Source: Selenomonadaceae bacterium (lineage in GTDB: Bacteria > Bacillota > Negativicutes > Selenomonadales > Selenomonadaceae). From it: a stretch of 64,000 nucleotides of DNA. Where the stretch lies: positions 1 through 64,000 of the forward strand of contig JAFVEZ010000054.1 of the NCBI GenBank assembly GCA_017475745.1. The letters are read 5' to 3'. Below, in pieces: positions 7,396 to 16,235 of this stretch. The notes below the pieces were generated by a model, which was not told the DNA's origin, did no database searches, and saw nothing but the letters and a program-made list of their open reading frames with translations. Made by a program: the position numbers and the translations under genes. Positions within the stretch are counted from its first letter, which is position 1. Each line of letters begins with the position of its first letter.

Positions 7396-7863
7396 TTATT
7401 GAAAGTGTGAAAAAAGTGCCATTACGAAGTAAGTAAAACCAGCGGCAATTAAAGGACCAACTGCCAAACCCTTGAAGAAGAAAACTCCTGCCATTGTGCC
7501 GACAAGAAGTGCTGGTATTACGTGAGGATTAGACTGCATAAGAGGAACACCGGCACCACCGGCTATTGCTGCCAAAAGCCCTGCCGTTATACCGACTATT
7601 CCTATAGGTGTCTTGAATGAATCAATCATATCTGAGAGTGTAACCGTTCCGTCAGCGATAGGAATCAATACGGCTGCTGTCAAGACAATAATTCCCAAAT
7701 TTAGCCCATGAGTACCCATGTATGTCATTGCGGAAGTCACACCAAACAGTTGGCTGCCAACCTTCAGCACCAAGACGATTACGGTGGCATAGACAACTGT
7801 CATATTGTGCCCGATGATACTCAAAAGTAGAACCAATCCTAAAGTTAAATATTCACTATACAA
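7396..7863 (-). CDS. UPF0756/DUF441 membrane protein
   Basis: This 155-residue protein has four to five transmembrane segments and matches the UPF0756 (YeaL/YtwI) family in length and pattern: LVLLLSIIGHN at the start, GLNLGIIVLTAAVLIPIADG in the middle, and PHVIPALLVGTMAGVFFFKGLAVGPLIAAG at the end. No function is established for the family. The best start is TTG 7863, 11 nt from GAGGAGG and placed where family members begin. The frame is open for 30 more codons upstream, but that part is charged, lacks a site and overlaps the leader of the divergent gene. Confidence 0.85.
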   Translation of the reverse strand: MYSEYLTLGLVLLLSIIGHNMTVVYATVIVLVLKVGSQLFGVTSAMTYMGTHGLNLGIIVLTAAVLIPIADGTVTLSDMIDSFKTPIGIVGITAGLLAAIAGGAGVPLMQSNPHVIPALLVGTMAGVFFFKGLAVGPLIAAGFTYFVMALFSHFQ

Positions 7864-8006
7864 AATCTTCGTCTCCTCCTCTAACCTTGATTCTTTGGCA
7901 TATTTTATCACATATATCGGCGAAAATCTAACTGCAGGCAGGATTTTTTCCAAATATGTAGAAATTTTTGAGATACAAGGTCTTAATGAATTGAGGAGGC
8001 GAAATT

Positions 8007-8849
8007 ATGGCAGATAACGAAGATAGCAATGATAAGAAGAAAAAGAAGAGTATAATCGCTTCTCTCGATTTAAAGAATTACAAGGCTAAGTATACTGATA
8101 GTTATGGTCTTGGCAAACCTAATGAAATTGATCTCGATAATTTTCTAGTTGCTGAACCAGACCCAAAAAGTGAAGATAAAAAAGAGCCGGAAAAGATTAT
8201 GGAGAAAAAGACTCCAAACATTGAAGCTAAAGTTAATGTTGCTCCGACTGTTTCAAATACTGCGAATAAAATTAATCAGAGTGAACTTGTTGTTGATAAA
8301 AATAACGTCAAAAAAACATCATTAAATTCTAATGATTTACCCGTTCGTGATAGTGATTTTGAGAGACGTGTTAATGCTGAAGCGGATAATGACTTTTACG
8401 ATGATAAACCCATTCAGCAAATTGGTGATACTTTTCGTTCCGATGTTCTTAAACGAAGACCTGTTAATGAAGATAATTTTAATTCTACTGGTAGTGATAA
8501 TTCCATAGAAACAAAACCTAATCGCAAAATCAATCTTCGTGAGCCGGTTAAAGTTAATGTTCGACATGAGATCGGAGAGAGATTCGATGGAATTGAAGTT
8601 GATGTTCCGGAAAAAAAGCCGATCAGAAGAACTGAAACCTATGGAATAATTATTTCTGCTGTCGCTTTTATCTACAGCATTTTCACTAAAGATAAGCCTT
8701 TGTTATTTTTATCAGTATCACTTTTGCTATATTTAATGCGTCCTATTATCGCTGCACCGTTTGGGAAATATTCTCATTCAGTTCAAAATGCGATCAAGGG
8801 TTTTAGTATGGCGTTGTTCTTTGGATCAATATTTTTTATATTCTTTTAG
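8007..8849 (+). CDS. Membrane protein of unknown function with a long disordered N-terminus
   Basis: This encodes 280 residues. About the first 210 are hydrophilic, low in aromatic residues and rich in K, D, E and N (for example DNEDSNDKKKKKS), so probably disordered and cytoplasmic. Residues about 211-280 hold two or three hydrophobic segments (TYGIIISAVAFIYSIFT; PLLFLSVSLLLYLM; GFSMALFFGSIFFIFF), which anchor the C-terminus in the membrane. GAGGAGG lies 7-8 nt before the ATG. It is transcribed away from the UPF0756 gene. No family is recognised; a scaffold or tether role would be a guess. Confidence 0.75.
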   Translation: MADNEDSNDKKKKKSIIASLDLKNYKAKYTDSYGLGKPNEIDLDNFLVAEPDPKSEDKKEPEKIMEKKTPNIEAKVNVAPTVSNTANKINQSELVVDKNNVKKTSLNSNDLPVRDSDFERRVNAEADNDFYDDKPIQQIGDTFRSDVLKRRPVNEDNFNSTGSDNSIETKPNRKINLREPVKVNVRHEIGERFDGIEVDVPEKKPIRRTETYGIIISAVAFIYSIFTKDKPLLFLSVSLLLYLMRPIIAAPFGKYSHSVQNAIKGFSMALFFGSIFFIFF

Positions 8850-8905
8850 GTTTCAACTGAAGGACCTTTGTTTGGTCTCTAATAAAATTTTAAGGACATG
8901 ATAGA

Positions 8906-11347
8906 GTGAGGAAACAAATTCAAAAGAAATTGTTGACAGCAATCAAAAATATCTATCAAAATATAAAACCTGAATCAAATGAAGAATTACTCCAAACTTT
9001 ACAAACTGTAAAAAATATTTTTAAGACAGAGTTATCTACAAATCGCTTTCAATTCTATTCTGAAGTTCTCGATGGAATAATACTTGCAGTTACACAGTTC
9101 TCTCAAGAAAACAATACTTCAGCAAAACAGGAGATGTTCCATCTTAGTAAAGATTTGTTAAAATATATTTTCAATGAACTTGCTAAAGAGAAAGAAATCA
9201 AAAAAGATATAGTCTTTCTGCCATATAAGGCGTCAATGTGGGATTCTTTGGAAAGTATTTGGCAGGCAGCTTATGAGGATAAAGAGCATTGCAATGCTTA
9301 TGTTATACCTATTCCTTATGCTGATAGAAAACCAGATCAAACTGTGGCAGCATGGCACTGTGAAGCTGATCTCTATCCGAAATATGTGCCTGTTTTGGAC
9401 TATCGAAAAGTTGATCTAGCAGAAATGCATCCAGATATAATATTTATTCACAATCCTTATGATAATTATAACGCACTCACTTCCGTAGATTCTCAATATT
9501 ACTCTGATGAGCTGAAGAAGTGTACTGATAAATTGGTTTATGTACCTTATTTTATTACACAAGATATAGAACCTGGCGATGAGGAACGCGAAGAAACAAT
9601 CTCTAATCTTATAACCACTCAGGGTGTAATTAATGCTGATTTGGTTATAGTACAATCTGAAAATATCAGACAGGTCTATATAAATGTTCTGCTTAAATAT
9701 TCCACTCAGAAAGATAGGAAATATTGGGAGCAAAGAATTGTTGGTCTCGGTTCGCCTAAATACGATAAAGTGTCGACTATCACCAAAGATGATATCAATG
9801 TACCTAAAGAATGGCTCAAAATCATACAAAAACCAGATAAGACCATGAAAAAGATTATATTTTACAATATTGGATTAACTCCCATGCTCAAAGGCAAAGA
9901 ATTGTTATTGAATAAAATGGAAGATGATTTTAGAATATTTAAGGAATGTAAAGATGAAATTACACTCCTCTGGAGACCGCACCCTCTTCTGTCAGCTACA
10001 ATGTCAGGAATGTTACCCGAATTGCAGGAAAGGTATTTGGAAATAGTTGCAAGATATAAAACTGAGGGTTGGGGAATTTACGATGACACAGCCGATTTAA
10101 ATCGTGCAATGGTCATAAGTGATGCTTATTTTGGAGATGGCAGTTCCGTTTTGAAACTATATGAAACTACTGGAAAACCAATAATGTATCATAATCTTGC
10201 TTTTTTCGCTTCATTGACAAAGGTATTTAAAATAAACGGTGCATATTATGAAAATGATTTGATATGGTGTACCATGCTCTGTGATCCATACCTTTACAAA
10301 ATTAATCTTGATACTGAAGAAATTACCGAGGTAACACAAATTTTAGAAGATAGCGATCCATTAGATTTCAATATCATGATATTGCCATATAAAAATTCAT
10401 TTATATTTATACAATCGAATACAAATCTAATGATTATAATGGATCGAAATACTTTTCATAAGTCAAAATATAAAATTCCGTTTGAAAGTGAAGTTCATTA
10501 CAGATTTAGCAAAAAATTTGCAAATGGTGTAATAGACAATGACAATCTTTATATTTTCGGATACAATTATAAGGGAATAGTGAAGTTTAACCTGTTGACA
10601 GAAGAATTTTCTGTAATTGATGATTTTTTGAAAGATTTGAAGGTAACTAGTTATAATGAAAAAATTTGCCTTTATGAGTACATTAAAGTTGATGATAAAC
10701 TTTACTTACCATTTATAAATGCCAATGCTGTGCTTGAGTTATCACTAAATGATGACAAAACGAAAATACACTATATAGGTGATGAGAAACAGAGATATAC
10801 AACTGGAGCTTGGGACGGCAGCAGTATCTGGTTGGCTCCACGTGATGGAAAAATCGGAGATATAGTCAAGTGGAATCTAAAAAACAACACTGTAAAACAG
10901 TATGCTAATCCTCTGCCAAAAGATGAGTTCTTACCAGCGAATCTCTTCGATGAGATGTTTAAGGTCGGAAAATCTATCATCATAATGTCGTTGAAAGGTA
11001 TCAATACTAATTTGGAAATAAATCTTGAAACGGAAGATATAACAAGTTTTAATGATATCTATGGCGCTCAGTTCTATTTCGGTGGAAAATATTCTTGTCT
11101 GAATTTGCAAGGATATAAGATAACTTATATTGATGGATTCGATTTAATCAGATATGACTTTCAAACAAAGAAAGCTGAAAAAATAACACTAAAACCAACT
11201 GAGAGTATACTGAAAAGGATATCTGAAACAGAAATGAATAAACTTAGATTTATATTTAAGCCCTTGACGACTGGTAAGTCTAATATTTACACTGAGCAAT
11301 TAAAATTAAATTTACATCATCTAGTAAAATTCTTAAAATCCAATTAA
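8906..11347 (+). CDS. CDP-glycerol glycerophosphotransferase-like protein with C-terminal beta-propeller-like region
   Basis: This encodes 813 residues. A helical N-terminal part (about 1-95) is followed by a GT-B-like region (about 98-425) similar to CDP-glycerol:poly(glycerophosphate) transferases. It shows VFLPYKASMWDSLESIW, a loop with IFIHNPYDNYN, VPYFITQDIEPGD, GSPKYDKV, WRPHPL and YFGDGSSVLKLYETTGKP, where the last two carry the usual nucleotide-binding residues. The second half (about 430-790) consists of repeated short strands (for example LYKINLDTEEITEV; DKLYLPFINANAVLEL; SIWLAPRDGKIGDIVKWNL), which suggests a beta-propeller. GTG 8906 has AAGGA at 9 nt. The gene is far more AT-rich than most of the window (16/60 GC in the line from 10441), a possible sign of transfer. 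It probably decorates a surface glycan; the substrate is unknown. Confidence 0.75.
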   Translation: MRKQIQKKLLTAIKNIYQNIKPESNEELLQTLQTVKNIFKTELSTNRFQFYSEVLDGIILAVTQFSQENNTSAKQEMFHLSKDLLKYIFNELAKEKEIKKDIVFLPYKASMWDSLESIWQAAYEDKEHCNAYVIPIPYADRKPDQTVAAWHCEADLYPKYVPVLDYRKVDLAEMHPDIIFIHNPYDNYNALTSVDSQYYSDELKKCTDKLVYVPYFITQDIEPGDEEREETISNLITTQGVINADLVIVQSENIRQVYINVLLKYSTQKDRKYWEQRIVGLGSPKYDKVSTITKDDINVPKEWLKIIQKPDKTMKKIIFYNIGLTPMLKGKELLLNKMEDDFRIFKECKDEITLLWRPHPLLSATMSGMLPELQERYLEIVARYKTEGWGIYDDTADLNRAMVISDAYFGDGSSVLKLYETTGKPIMYHNLAFFASLTKVFKINGAYYENDLIWCTMLCDPYLYKINLDTEEITEVTQILEDSDPLDFNIMILPYKNSFIFIQSNTNLMIIMDRNTFHKSKYKIPFESEVHYRFSKKFANGVIDNDNLYIFGYNYKGIVKFNLLTEEFSVIDDFLKDLKVTSYNEKICLYEYIKVDDKLYLPFINANAVLELSLNDDKTKIHYIGDEKQRYTTGAWDGSSIWLAPRDGKIGDIVKWNLKNNTVKQYANPLPKDEFLPANLFDEMFKVGKSIIIMSLKGINTNLEINLETEDITSFNDIYGAQFYFGGKYSCLNLQGYKITYIDGFDLIRYDFQTKKAEKITLKPTESILKRISETEMNKLRFIFKPLTTGKSNIYTEQLKLNLHHLVKFLKSN

Positions 11348-11356
11348 TTGCTATCA

Positions 11357-11388
11357 GCGAGAGATAACAATCTCTCTTCTTTTTTTTC
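11357..11388 (+). terminator. Intrinsic terminator
   Basis: GAGAGAT (11359-11365), loop AACA, ATCTCTC (11370-11376), then a T-rich run to 11387. It ends the glycosyltransferase/propeller gene and separates it from mreB. Confidence 0.8.
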
Positions 11389-11466
11389 TCAAGTTATTGC
11401 AAATGAAGTGAAAGCGTGATAAAATTTTGTTAGATTTTTGTTGATCTTGGAAAGGCGGTTTTTATT

Positions 11467-12456
11467 TTGTTAGGAATGTCAATGAGTGTTGGAATAGATT
11501 TGGGCACTGCAAATATTTTGGTATATGTTAAAGGTAAAGGCATAGTATTAAGAGAGCCTTCAGTTGTGGCAGTCGACAAAGATACTGACACTGTACTGGC
11601 AATAGGTGAAGAAGCACGCCAGATGATCGGTCGTACACCGGGAAATATCGTGGCGATTCGTCCTTTGCGCGACGGTGTTATTGCTGATTATGATACTACA
11701 GAGTCAATGATTAGATATTTTTTGGAAAAAGTTGTCGGGCGTTCCTTCATATTTAGACCCAGGGTCATGATTTGTATTCCATCAGGTGTGACGGTTGTTG
11801 AGAAGCGCGCTGTTCAAGAGGCAGCCGAACAGGCAGGTGCCAAAAAGACTGAGCTTATTGAAGAGCCAATCGCTGCAGCACTTGGTGCCGGTATTGATAT
11901 CTCTGAACCAGTTGGATCAATGGTTGTTGATATCGGCGGTGGCACTTGCGATATTGCTGTCATATCCCTTGGCGGCATAGTCTTGAGTGACAGTCTGCGA
12001 GTTGCTGGCGATAAGTTTGATAGTGATATTGAAGCTTATATCAAGCGTGAATATAATTTAATGATTGGTGAGCGGACAGCAGAAAGCGTCAAAACAACGA
12101 TTGGTTGTGCTTATCGTGGTGCGCGCTCATTGACCATGGACGTTAGAGGCCGTGATATTATTTCTGGTCTTCCAAAGAATATTCAAATTGAGAGTTCGGA
12201 GATTGCCGACGCATTGAAAGATTCTGTTGACAGAATAATCACGTGTTTGAAGAAGGTCTTGGAAGATACACCGCCGGAGCTTGCAGCAGATATTATGGAT
12301 CATGGAATTGTATTAACTGGTGGTGGTGCAATGCTCTATGGTCTTGATGAACTTATTCGTTCTGAGACAAACATTCCGACAGCACTTGCCGATGATCCTT
12401 TGTCTTGCGTTGCATTGGGAACTGGCAAAGCGTTGGAATATAATTATCAAAGTTGA
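11467..12456 (+). CDS. mreB: Rod shape-determining protein, MreB/Mbl family
   Basis: This 329-residue bacterial actin polymerises under the inner membrane and guides the elongation machinery (RodA, PBP2). Actin-fold motifs are visible: phosphate 1 GIDLGTANILVYVKGKG, the connecting EEPIAAALGAG, phosphate 2 MVVDIGGGTCDIAVIS, and the adenosine motif GIVLTGGGAMLYGLD. The start is TTG 11467, 8 nt after AAAGGCGG; the ATG at 11476 is too far from it. mreC, mreD and minCDE do not follow, so this may be a stand-alone Mbl-type paralogue. rodA lies at 56.9 kb in the same window. Confidence 0.95.
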   Translation: MLGMSMSVGIDLGTANILVYVKGKGIVLREPSVVAVDKDTDTVLAIGEEARQMIGRTPGNIVAIRPLRDGVIADYDTTESMIRYFLEKVVGRSFIFRPRVMICIPSGVTVVEKRAVQEAAEQAGAKKTELIEEPIAAALGAGIDISEPVGSMVVDIGGGTCDIAVISLGGIVLSDSLRVAGDKFDSDIEAYIKREYNLMIGERTAESVKTTIGCAYRGARSLTMDVRGRDIISGLPKNIQIESSEIADALKDSVDRIITCLKKVLEDTPPELAADIMDHGIVLTGGGAMLYGLDELIRSETNIPTALADDPLSCVALGTGKALEYNYQS

Positions 12457-12483
12457 TTGTGACTTTAAAAAAAGTGTGGTATT

Positions 12484-13266
12484 ATGAGTGCAAAAGTTTC
12501 TGTTTTGATACTTGCAAAAAATGAGGAAAAATTTATCGGCGCCTGTATTGAAAGTATTAAAGGTTTTGCCGATGAGATAATTGTCATTGACGACGATAGC
12601 ACTGATCAAACCGCAAATATTGCAACTTCTCTTGGTGCTAAAGTTGTAAATCATTCACTTGACGGCGACTGGGGCAAACAGCAGACTTTTGCTATACAAC
12701 AGGCGTCAAATGAGTGGATATTTTTTATAGATGCTGATGAGCGTGCAACTGATAAGTTGAATGAACGCATTAAGAAAATACTTGCCGAAGATGATCGTCG
12801 ATTTGCATATATGACAGCGCGTTTAAGTTATTTCTGGGGACAACCGCTCAAACATGGTGGTTGGTTTCCCGATTATGTTGTAAGATTGATACCGCGCCAA
12901 GGTACTTATGTTACGGGTTTTGTACACCCTAAAATCTGTCATGATTATGAAGAGAAAAAGCTATCCAGAGATGAGTATCTTGTCCATTATCCCTATCGTG
13001 ATTGGAATCATTACTTTAATAAATTGAACTTTTACACAACACTTGCCGCAAAGAAGATGAAAGAGACAGGTAAATCGGCAACTATTGCAGATATGATCCT
13101 CCACCCGTTATGGGCGGCTTTTAGAATGTACTTTTTGAAGGGTGGTTTCCTTGACGGTAGGATTGGATTTGTCCTTGCCTGTTTCCATTACTTTTATACG
13201 ATGGCAAAATATGTTAAATTATACTATCTGGACAAAGAAAATATTCACGTTACGGAAGATAAATAA
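12484..13266 (+). CDS. Family 2 glycosyltransferase, WaaE-like (LPS core)
   Basis: This 260-residue GT-A enzyme starts with SVLILAKNEEKFI and has IIVIDDDSTD (nucleotide-binding acid pair) and FFIDADE (the DXD-type metal site). The downstream RLSYFWGQPLKHGGWFPDY and KICHDYEEKKL patterns are those of the WaaE/KdtX group, which add glucose to the inner core of LPS. Its position just before a GT9 heptosyltransferase supports a core oligosaccharide role. The ATG follows a weak AAAAAGTG site. It starts 27 nt after mreB and may share its transcript. Confidence 0.85.
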   Translation: MSAKVSVLILAKNEEKFIGACIESIKGFADEIIVIDDDSTDQTANIATSLGAKVVNHSLDGDWGKQQTFAIQQASNEWIFFIDADERATDKLNERIKKILAEDDRRFAYMTARLSYFWGQPLKHGGWFPDYVVRLIPRQGTYVTGFVHPKICHDYEEKKLSRDEYLVHYPYRDWNHYFNKLNFYTTLAAKKMKETGKSATIADMILHPLWAAFRMYFLKGGFLDGRIGFVLACFHYFYTMAKYVKLYYLDKENIHVTEDK

Positions 13267-13427
13267 AACAATGATCGAGATAATTTAAGATTAGCACTGT
13301 GATTTCTTCAAGATAAAAAGTCTAGGAAACCACAAAGAATTGTATGATTGATTGGTGTTATTTTATGGAAATAATAAACATTTTAATAAAAGAAAAAAAT
13401 TCAAGTGGATTTTTGATTTAGTTGATA

Positions 13428-14492
13428 ATGAAAATGTATAAAAATATTTTAGTTAATGCATTGGTCAACCTGGGCGATGTAGTGTTGGTGACAGGTGCGA
13501 TCGCTTTAATCAAAAAGAAATATCCAACTGTAAAAGTTACAATGCTGGTGAAGGCTGTATTTGCTGATGCCGTTAAGAATAATCCCATTGTTGATGATGT
13601 GATTGTCTTTGAGTATAAGGCTAAAGAAAATTCTCTCTCAAAAATGAAAGATATGATGGAAGAAATTAAGAGCAGAAACTTTGATTTGTCCATTTCTTTT
13701 GACAGAAAACTTCGTCCAGCGATTTTAACTTATCTTGCAGGTATTCCAATTCGTGTAGGGCCAAGTAAAGTGTTTGACAACAATAACAGCAAGGTGACTT
13801 GGCTTTATACTGATGTCGTGAATATTGATCATAATCTCAATAAGACGCTTCAAGCTGAAACTTACCAGATAATAGTTCGTAAGTTCTTCGATATTGAAGG
13901 TTATGAGCGTCCAATCTTTGCAAGGATAATGCCCGAAAATGAAGCTAAGGCCGATGAGCTGCTTGGTCAACTTCCTGATACCGAATTAAAAATCGCTCTT
14001 TGTGTTAGAGGAACATTTCCACTAAAGACTTGGGCGAAAGAAAATTTTGTTGAAGTTGTCAAGGAACTGGCTCAAAGTAATGACGTTGCCTTTTATATAG
14101 TCGGTGCTCCTGATGACTCAGATTATGCTAAAGAAGTAATTGATGATGTTACTTCAGACTCTTCGATTAGGATTGAAAACTTTTGTGGCAAAACCTCATT
14201 GGTTGATCTTGCAGCAATCTTTAAGAAGACGGATTTATTTGTAACAGTTGATACTGGTGCTGCTCACATTGCTGCAACAACAGGTGTAAAAATGGTAACC
14301 ATATACGGCTGTACAAGTCCTGACCGTTGGCACCCTATCACTGACAATGCAATCGTTCTTACTTCAAGAGAAACCTGTTGTCCTTGTACCATCAAAGCGG
14401 AGGAGTGTCCTACTTATCCCAAACCTAAATGCTTGTATAATGTAACACCTAAAATGGTGATGGAAGCTTGCAATAGATTGCTTCATAATTAA
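13428..14492 (+). CDS. GT9-family heptosyltransferase (LPS core)
   Basis: This 354-residue GT-B protein of the ADP-heptose:LPS heptosyltransferase family has an N-terminal NILVNALVNLGDVVLVTGAI loop and a C-terminal sugar-nucleotide site with DLFVTVDTGAAHIAATTGVKMV and IYGCTSPDRWHP. Near the C-terminus are four or five cysteines (ETCCPCTIKAEECPTYPKPKC), as is common in this group. It acts at the cytoplasmic face of the inner membrane on the growing core. The start is uncertain: ATG 13428 is given, but TTG 13422 and ATG 13434 are in frame and no strong ribosome site is present. The 161 bp before it hold no gene I can support. Confidence 0.9.
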   Translation: MKMYKNILVNALVNLGDVVLVTGAIALIKKKYPTVKVTMLVKAVFADAVKNNPIVDDVIVFEYKAKENSLSKMKDMMEEIKSRNFDLSISFDRKLRPAILTYLAGIPIRVGPSKVFDNNNSKVTWLYTDVVNIDHNLNKTLQAETYQIIVRKFFDIEGYERPIFARIMPENEAKADELLGQLPDTELKIALCVRGTFPLKTWAKENFVEVVKELAQSNDVAFYIVGAPDDSDYAKEVIDDVTSDSSIRIENFCGKTSLVDLAAIFKKTDLFVTVDTGAAHIAATTGVKMVTIYGCTSPDRWHPITDNAIVLTSRETCCPCTIKAEECPTYPKPKCLYNVTPKMVMEACNRLLHN

Positions 14493-14514
14493 ATTACAAT
14501 GGAGGAATATAAAT

Positions 14515-15072
14515 ATGAAAAAATTGTTTATATTTACTTTGACGGCAATTTGTCTGCTGAGTCTGAATGTTTTAGCAGAAGCCGCAAGTAATAGTAAAAC
14601 GAATCAACAAATTGCAGTAGTCATTGTCGGAGGTGCTGATTATAGAACCAAAGACTTCACCTCATATGCCAAGGACTTCTTCAATCCAGGTGAAGGCATG
14701 ACAATAGCTCACGGTAAAGATGTGCAAAACCAGTATCAAAAATATTGGTTTGATAAGGGCTTGATTGATGAAGGTACACCTACAAAGGAAGATTTCGTTG
14801 AATTTGTAAACTATTCTGGCTACAAGCAAGTTATTTACCTTGTCATTAAAGATTCTGTACTTGAACAACATGGCAGGACGAAAGGTAAAGATCGCTCTCG
14901 TGTATCTTTGACAGTTAATGCTTTCCTTGTTGATAAAACTCATGTATTAGAGGGTACATCTTCAACAAATGAGGAAGATTCCAAGACCAGTGAACTCAGA
15001 GCCAAGCGCGGTGCCTTTAAACAATGCGTTAAAGAGATCAGTAAAGTATTCAATCCTATTTTGAGTAAATGA
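14515..15072 (+). CDS. Secreted protein of unknown function
   Basis: This encodes 185 residues. A classical signal peptide (MKKLFIFTLTAICLLSLNVLAEAA) is followed by a domain with alternating strands and helices (QIAVVIVGGADYRTKDF; QVIYLVIKDSVLEQHG; RVSLTVNAFLVDKT), which looks like a small alpha/beta fold. GGAGGA lies before the ATG. It sits 22 nt after the heptosyltransferase and 12 nt before the ROK gene, so it is probably part of one transcript. I do not recognise a family. Confidence 0.75.
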   Translation: MKKLFIFTLTAICLLSLNVLAEAASNSKTNQQIAVVIVGGADYRTKDFTSYAKDFFNPGEGMTIAHGKDVQNQYQKYWFDKGLIDEGTPTKEDFVEFVNYSGYKQVIYLVIKDSVLEQHGRTKGKDRSRVSLTVNAFLVDKTHVLEGTSSTNEEDSKTSELRAKRGAFKQCVKEISKVFNPILSK

Positions 15073-15084
15073 GGAATGAAGAAT

Positions 15085-15984
15085 ATGAACATTTCCGTTA
15101 TTGATGTAGGTGGCACTTTTATTAAGTATGCCTGCATGAATGAGAAGTCAGAGATATTGTCGCGCGGCAAGAGACCAACGCCGCAGAACACCAGTGAAGA
15201 TTTTATCAATGCACTCGTTGATATTTTTAAATCAATGCCAGACGTTGAAGGTATGGCGCTTTCACTGCCCGGTATTATTGACTCTAAAAATGGTCATTGT
15301 GTCACTTGTGGTGCTCTTCACTACAACGATGGTTTCTACGTTGAACGCGCTCTCAAAGAAAAGATTCCTGAACTCAGAGTTACTATGGAAAATGACGCTA
15401 AATGTGCAGGTATGGCTGAAGCATCTGTTGGCGCCCTCAAGGACGTTGAAGACGGTTTTGTTCTTGTGTTTGGAACTGGTATAGGTGGAGCTTTTATTAA
15501 AAATCACACTTTGCATCGGGGTCATCACTTCTCAGCTGGTGAGGTCTCATTCATTTTGACTGATAAGGACGCACCGCAAATGATTAATGAGTACCGCTGG
15601 GGTAATCAGTGTGGTGTTCCACGACTCTGTGCGCTTTATGCTGAACGTAAGAGTCTAAAAACTGAAGAAGTTGATGGAATGATGGTCTTTGAAGCAGTCA
15701 ATGATGGCGATCCCGTTGCCCTAAAGTGCCTTGATCTCTTTACCAGACGTATTGCAATACAGATTTTCAATATCCAAATGCTTCTTGATCCTCAAAGGTT
15801 TGCTATTGGCGGTGGCATCAGCGTACAACCAGCTTTCATTGAACACATTCGCAAACATATAGACGAATTATCTGCTGACACCGACCTTTATTTCCCAAAG
15901 CCTGAGATTGTTGTTTGTCAATTCCAAAATGATGCTAACTTGATAGGTGCTTTGCAATGCTATCTTGAAAGATTTGCAAGCTGA
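15085..15984 (+). CDS. ROK-family sugar kinase-like protein
   Basis: This 299-residue protein has the actin-like ATPase fold of ROK kinases: phosphate 1 VIDVGGTFIKYACM, the catalytic-base motif MENDAKCAG (the Asp acts as base in sugar kinases), phosphate 2 VLVFGTGIGGAF, and adenosine GIGGG-type FAIGGGISVQ. It lacks a DNA-binding N-terminus, so it is a kinase type and not a NagC-like repressor. The usual zinc motif CXCGXXGCXE is missing; the place holds YRWGNQCGVPRLC. The substrate cannot be told. ATG 15085 is chosen, since GAGGA abuts the earlier ATG 15076. A strong terminator follows. Confidence 0.85.
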   Translation: MNISVIDVGGTFIKYACMNEKSEILSRGKRPTPQNTSEDFINALVDIFKSMPDVEGMALSLPGIIDSKNGHCVTCGALHYNDGFYVERALKEKIPELRVTMENDAKCAGMAEASVGALKDVEDGFVLVFGTGIGGAFIKNHTLHRGHHFSAGEVSFILTDKDAPQMINEYRWGNQCGVPRLCALYAERKSLKTEEVDGMMVFEAVNDGDPVALKCLDLFTRRIAIQIFNIQMLLDPQRFAIGGGISVQPAFIEHIRKHIDELSADTDLYFPKPEIVVCQFQNDANLIGALQCYLERFAS

Positions 15985-16011
15985 AGTGCAAGCATTATCA
16001 ATAGATTCAAA

Positions 16012-16045
16012 AAAGACCCGCATGAGCAGTACGGGTCTTTTTATA
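16012..16045 (+). terminator. Intrinsic terminator
   Basis: AAAGACCCG (16012-16020) pairs perfectly with CGGGTCTTT (16032-16040) across an 11-nt loop, followed by a T run. It ends the transcript that covers the ROK gene. Confidence 0.85.
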
Positions 16046-16106
16046 AGCGTATGTGTATTATATTTTAGGAGAGCTTAACGAAAGCTTGATGTAAATATAG
16101 CACAAA

Positions 16107-16121
16107 TGATAATGATTGTCA
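16107..16121. promoter_or_regulatory. Fur-box-like operator
   Basis: TGATAATGATTGTCA matches the 7-1-7 Fur consensus (TGATAATNATTATCA) at all but one position. It lies 53 bp upstream of the -35 box of the CBS-ACT gene, in an intergenic stretch with no other gene. The match is direct; binding by a Fur-type regulator is inference. Confidence 0.5.
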
Positions 16122-16174
16122 AGTATTTTTGAGAATTTATCTCATTTTTGATTGATTTAGGTTTTATTTTTTTG

Positions 16175-16203
16175 TTGAGATTTTCCTTCAAGTGTTGTAT
16201 ACT
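16175..16203 (+). promoter_or_regulatory. Promoter of the CBS-ACT gene
   Basis: TTGAGA (16175-16180) and TATACT (16198-16203) are 17 bp apart, 32 bp before the start codon. Confidence 0.65.
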
Positions 16204-16235
16204 GATTACAATTAACATATATAGGGGGAATAGAT

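Noticed and set aside
7805..8017. Plus-strand open frame before the 8007 gene
   Set aside because: It overlaps the UPF0756 gene and ends just after the ATG at 8007, which has the real ribosome binding site.
8850..8890. Possible terminator after the 8007 gene (GGACC/GGTCT)
   Set aside because: The stem is 5 bp with a wobble pair and no clean T run.
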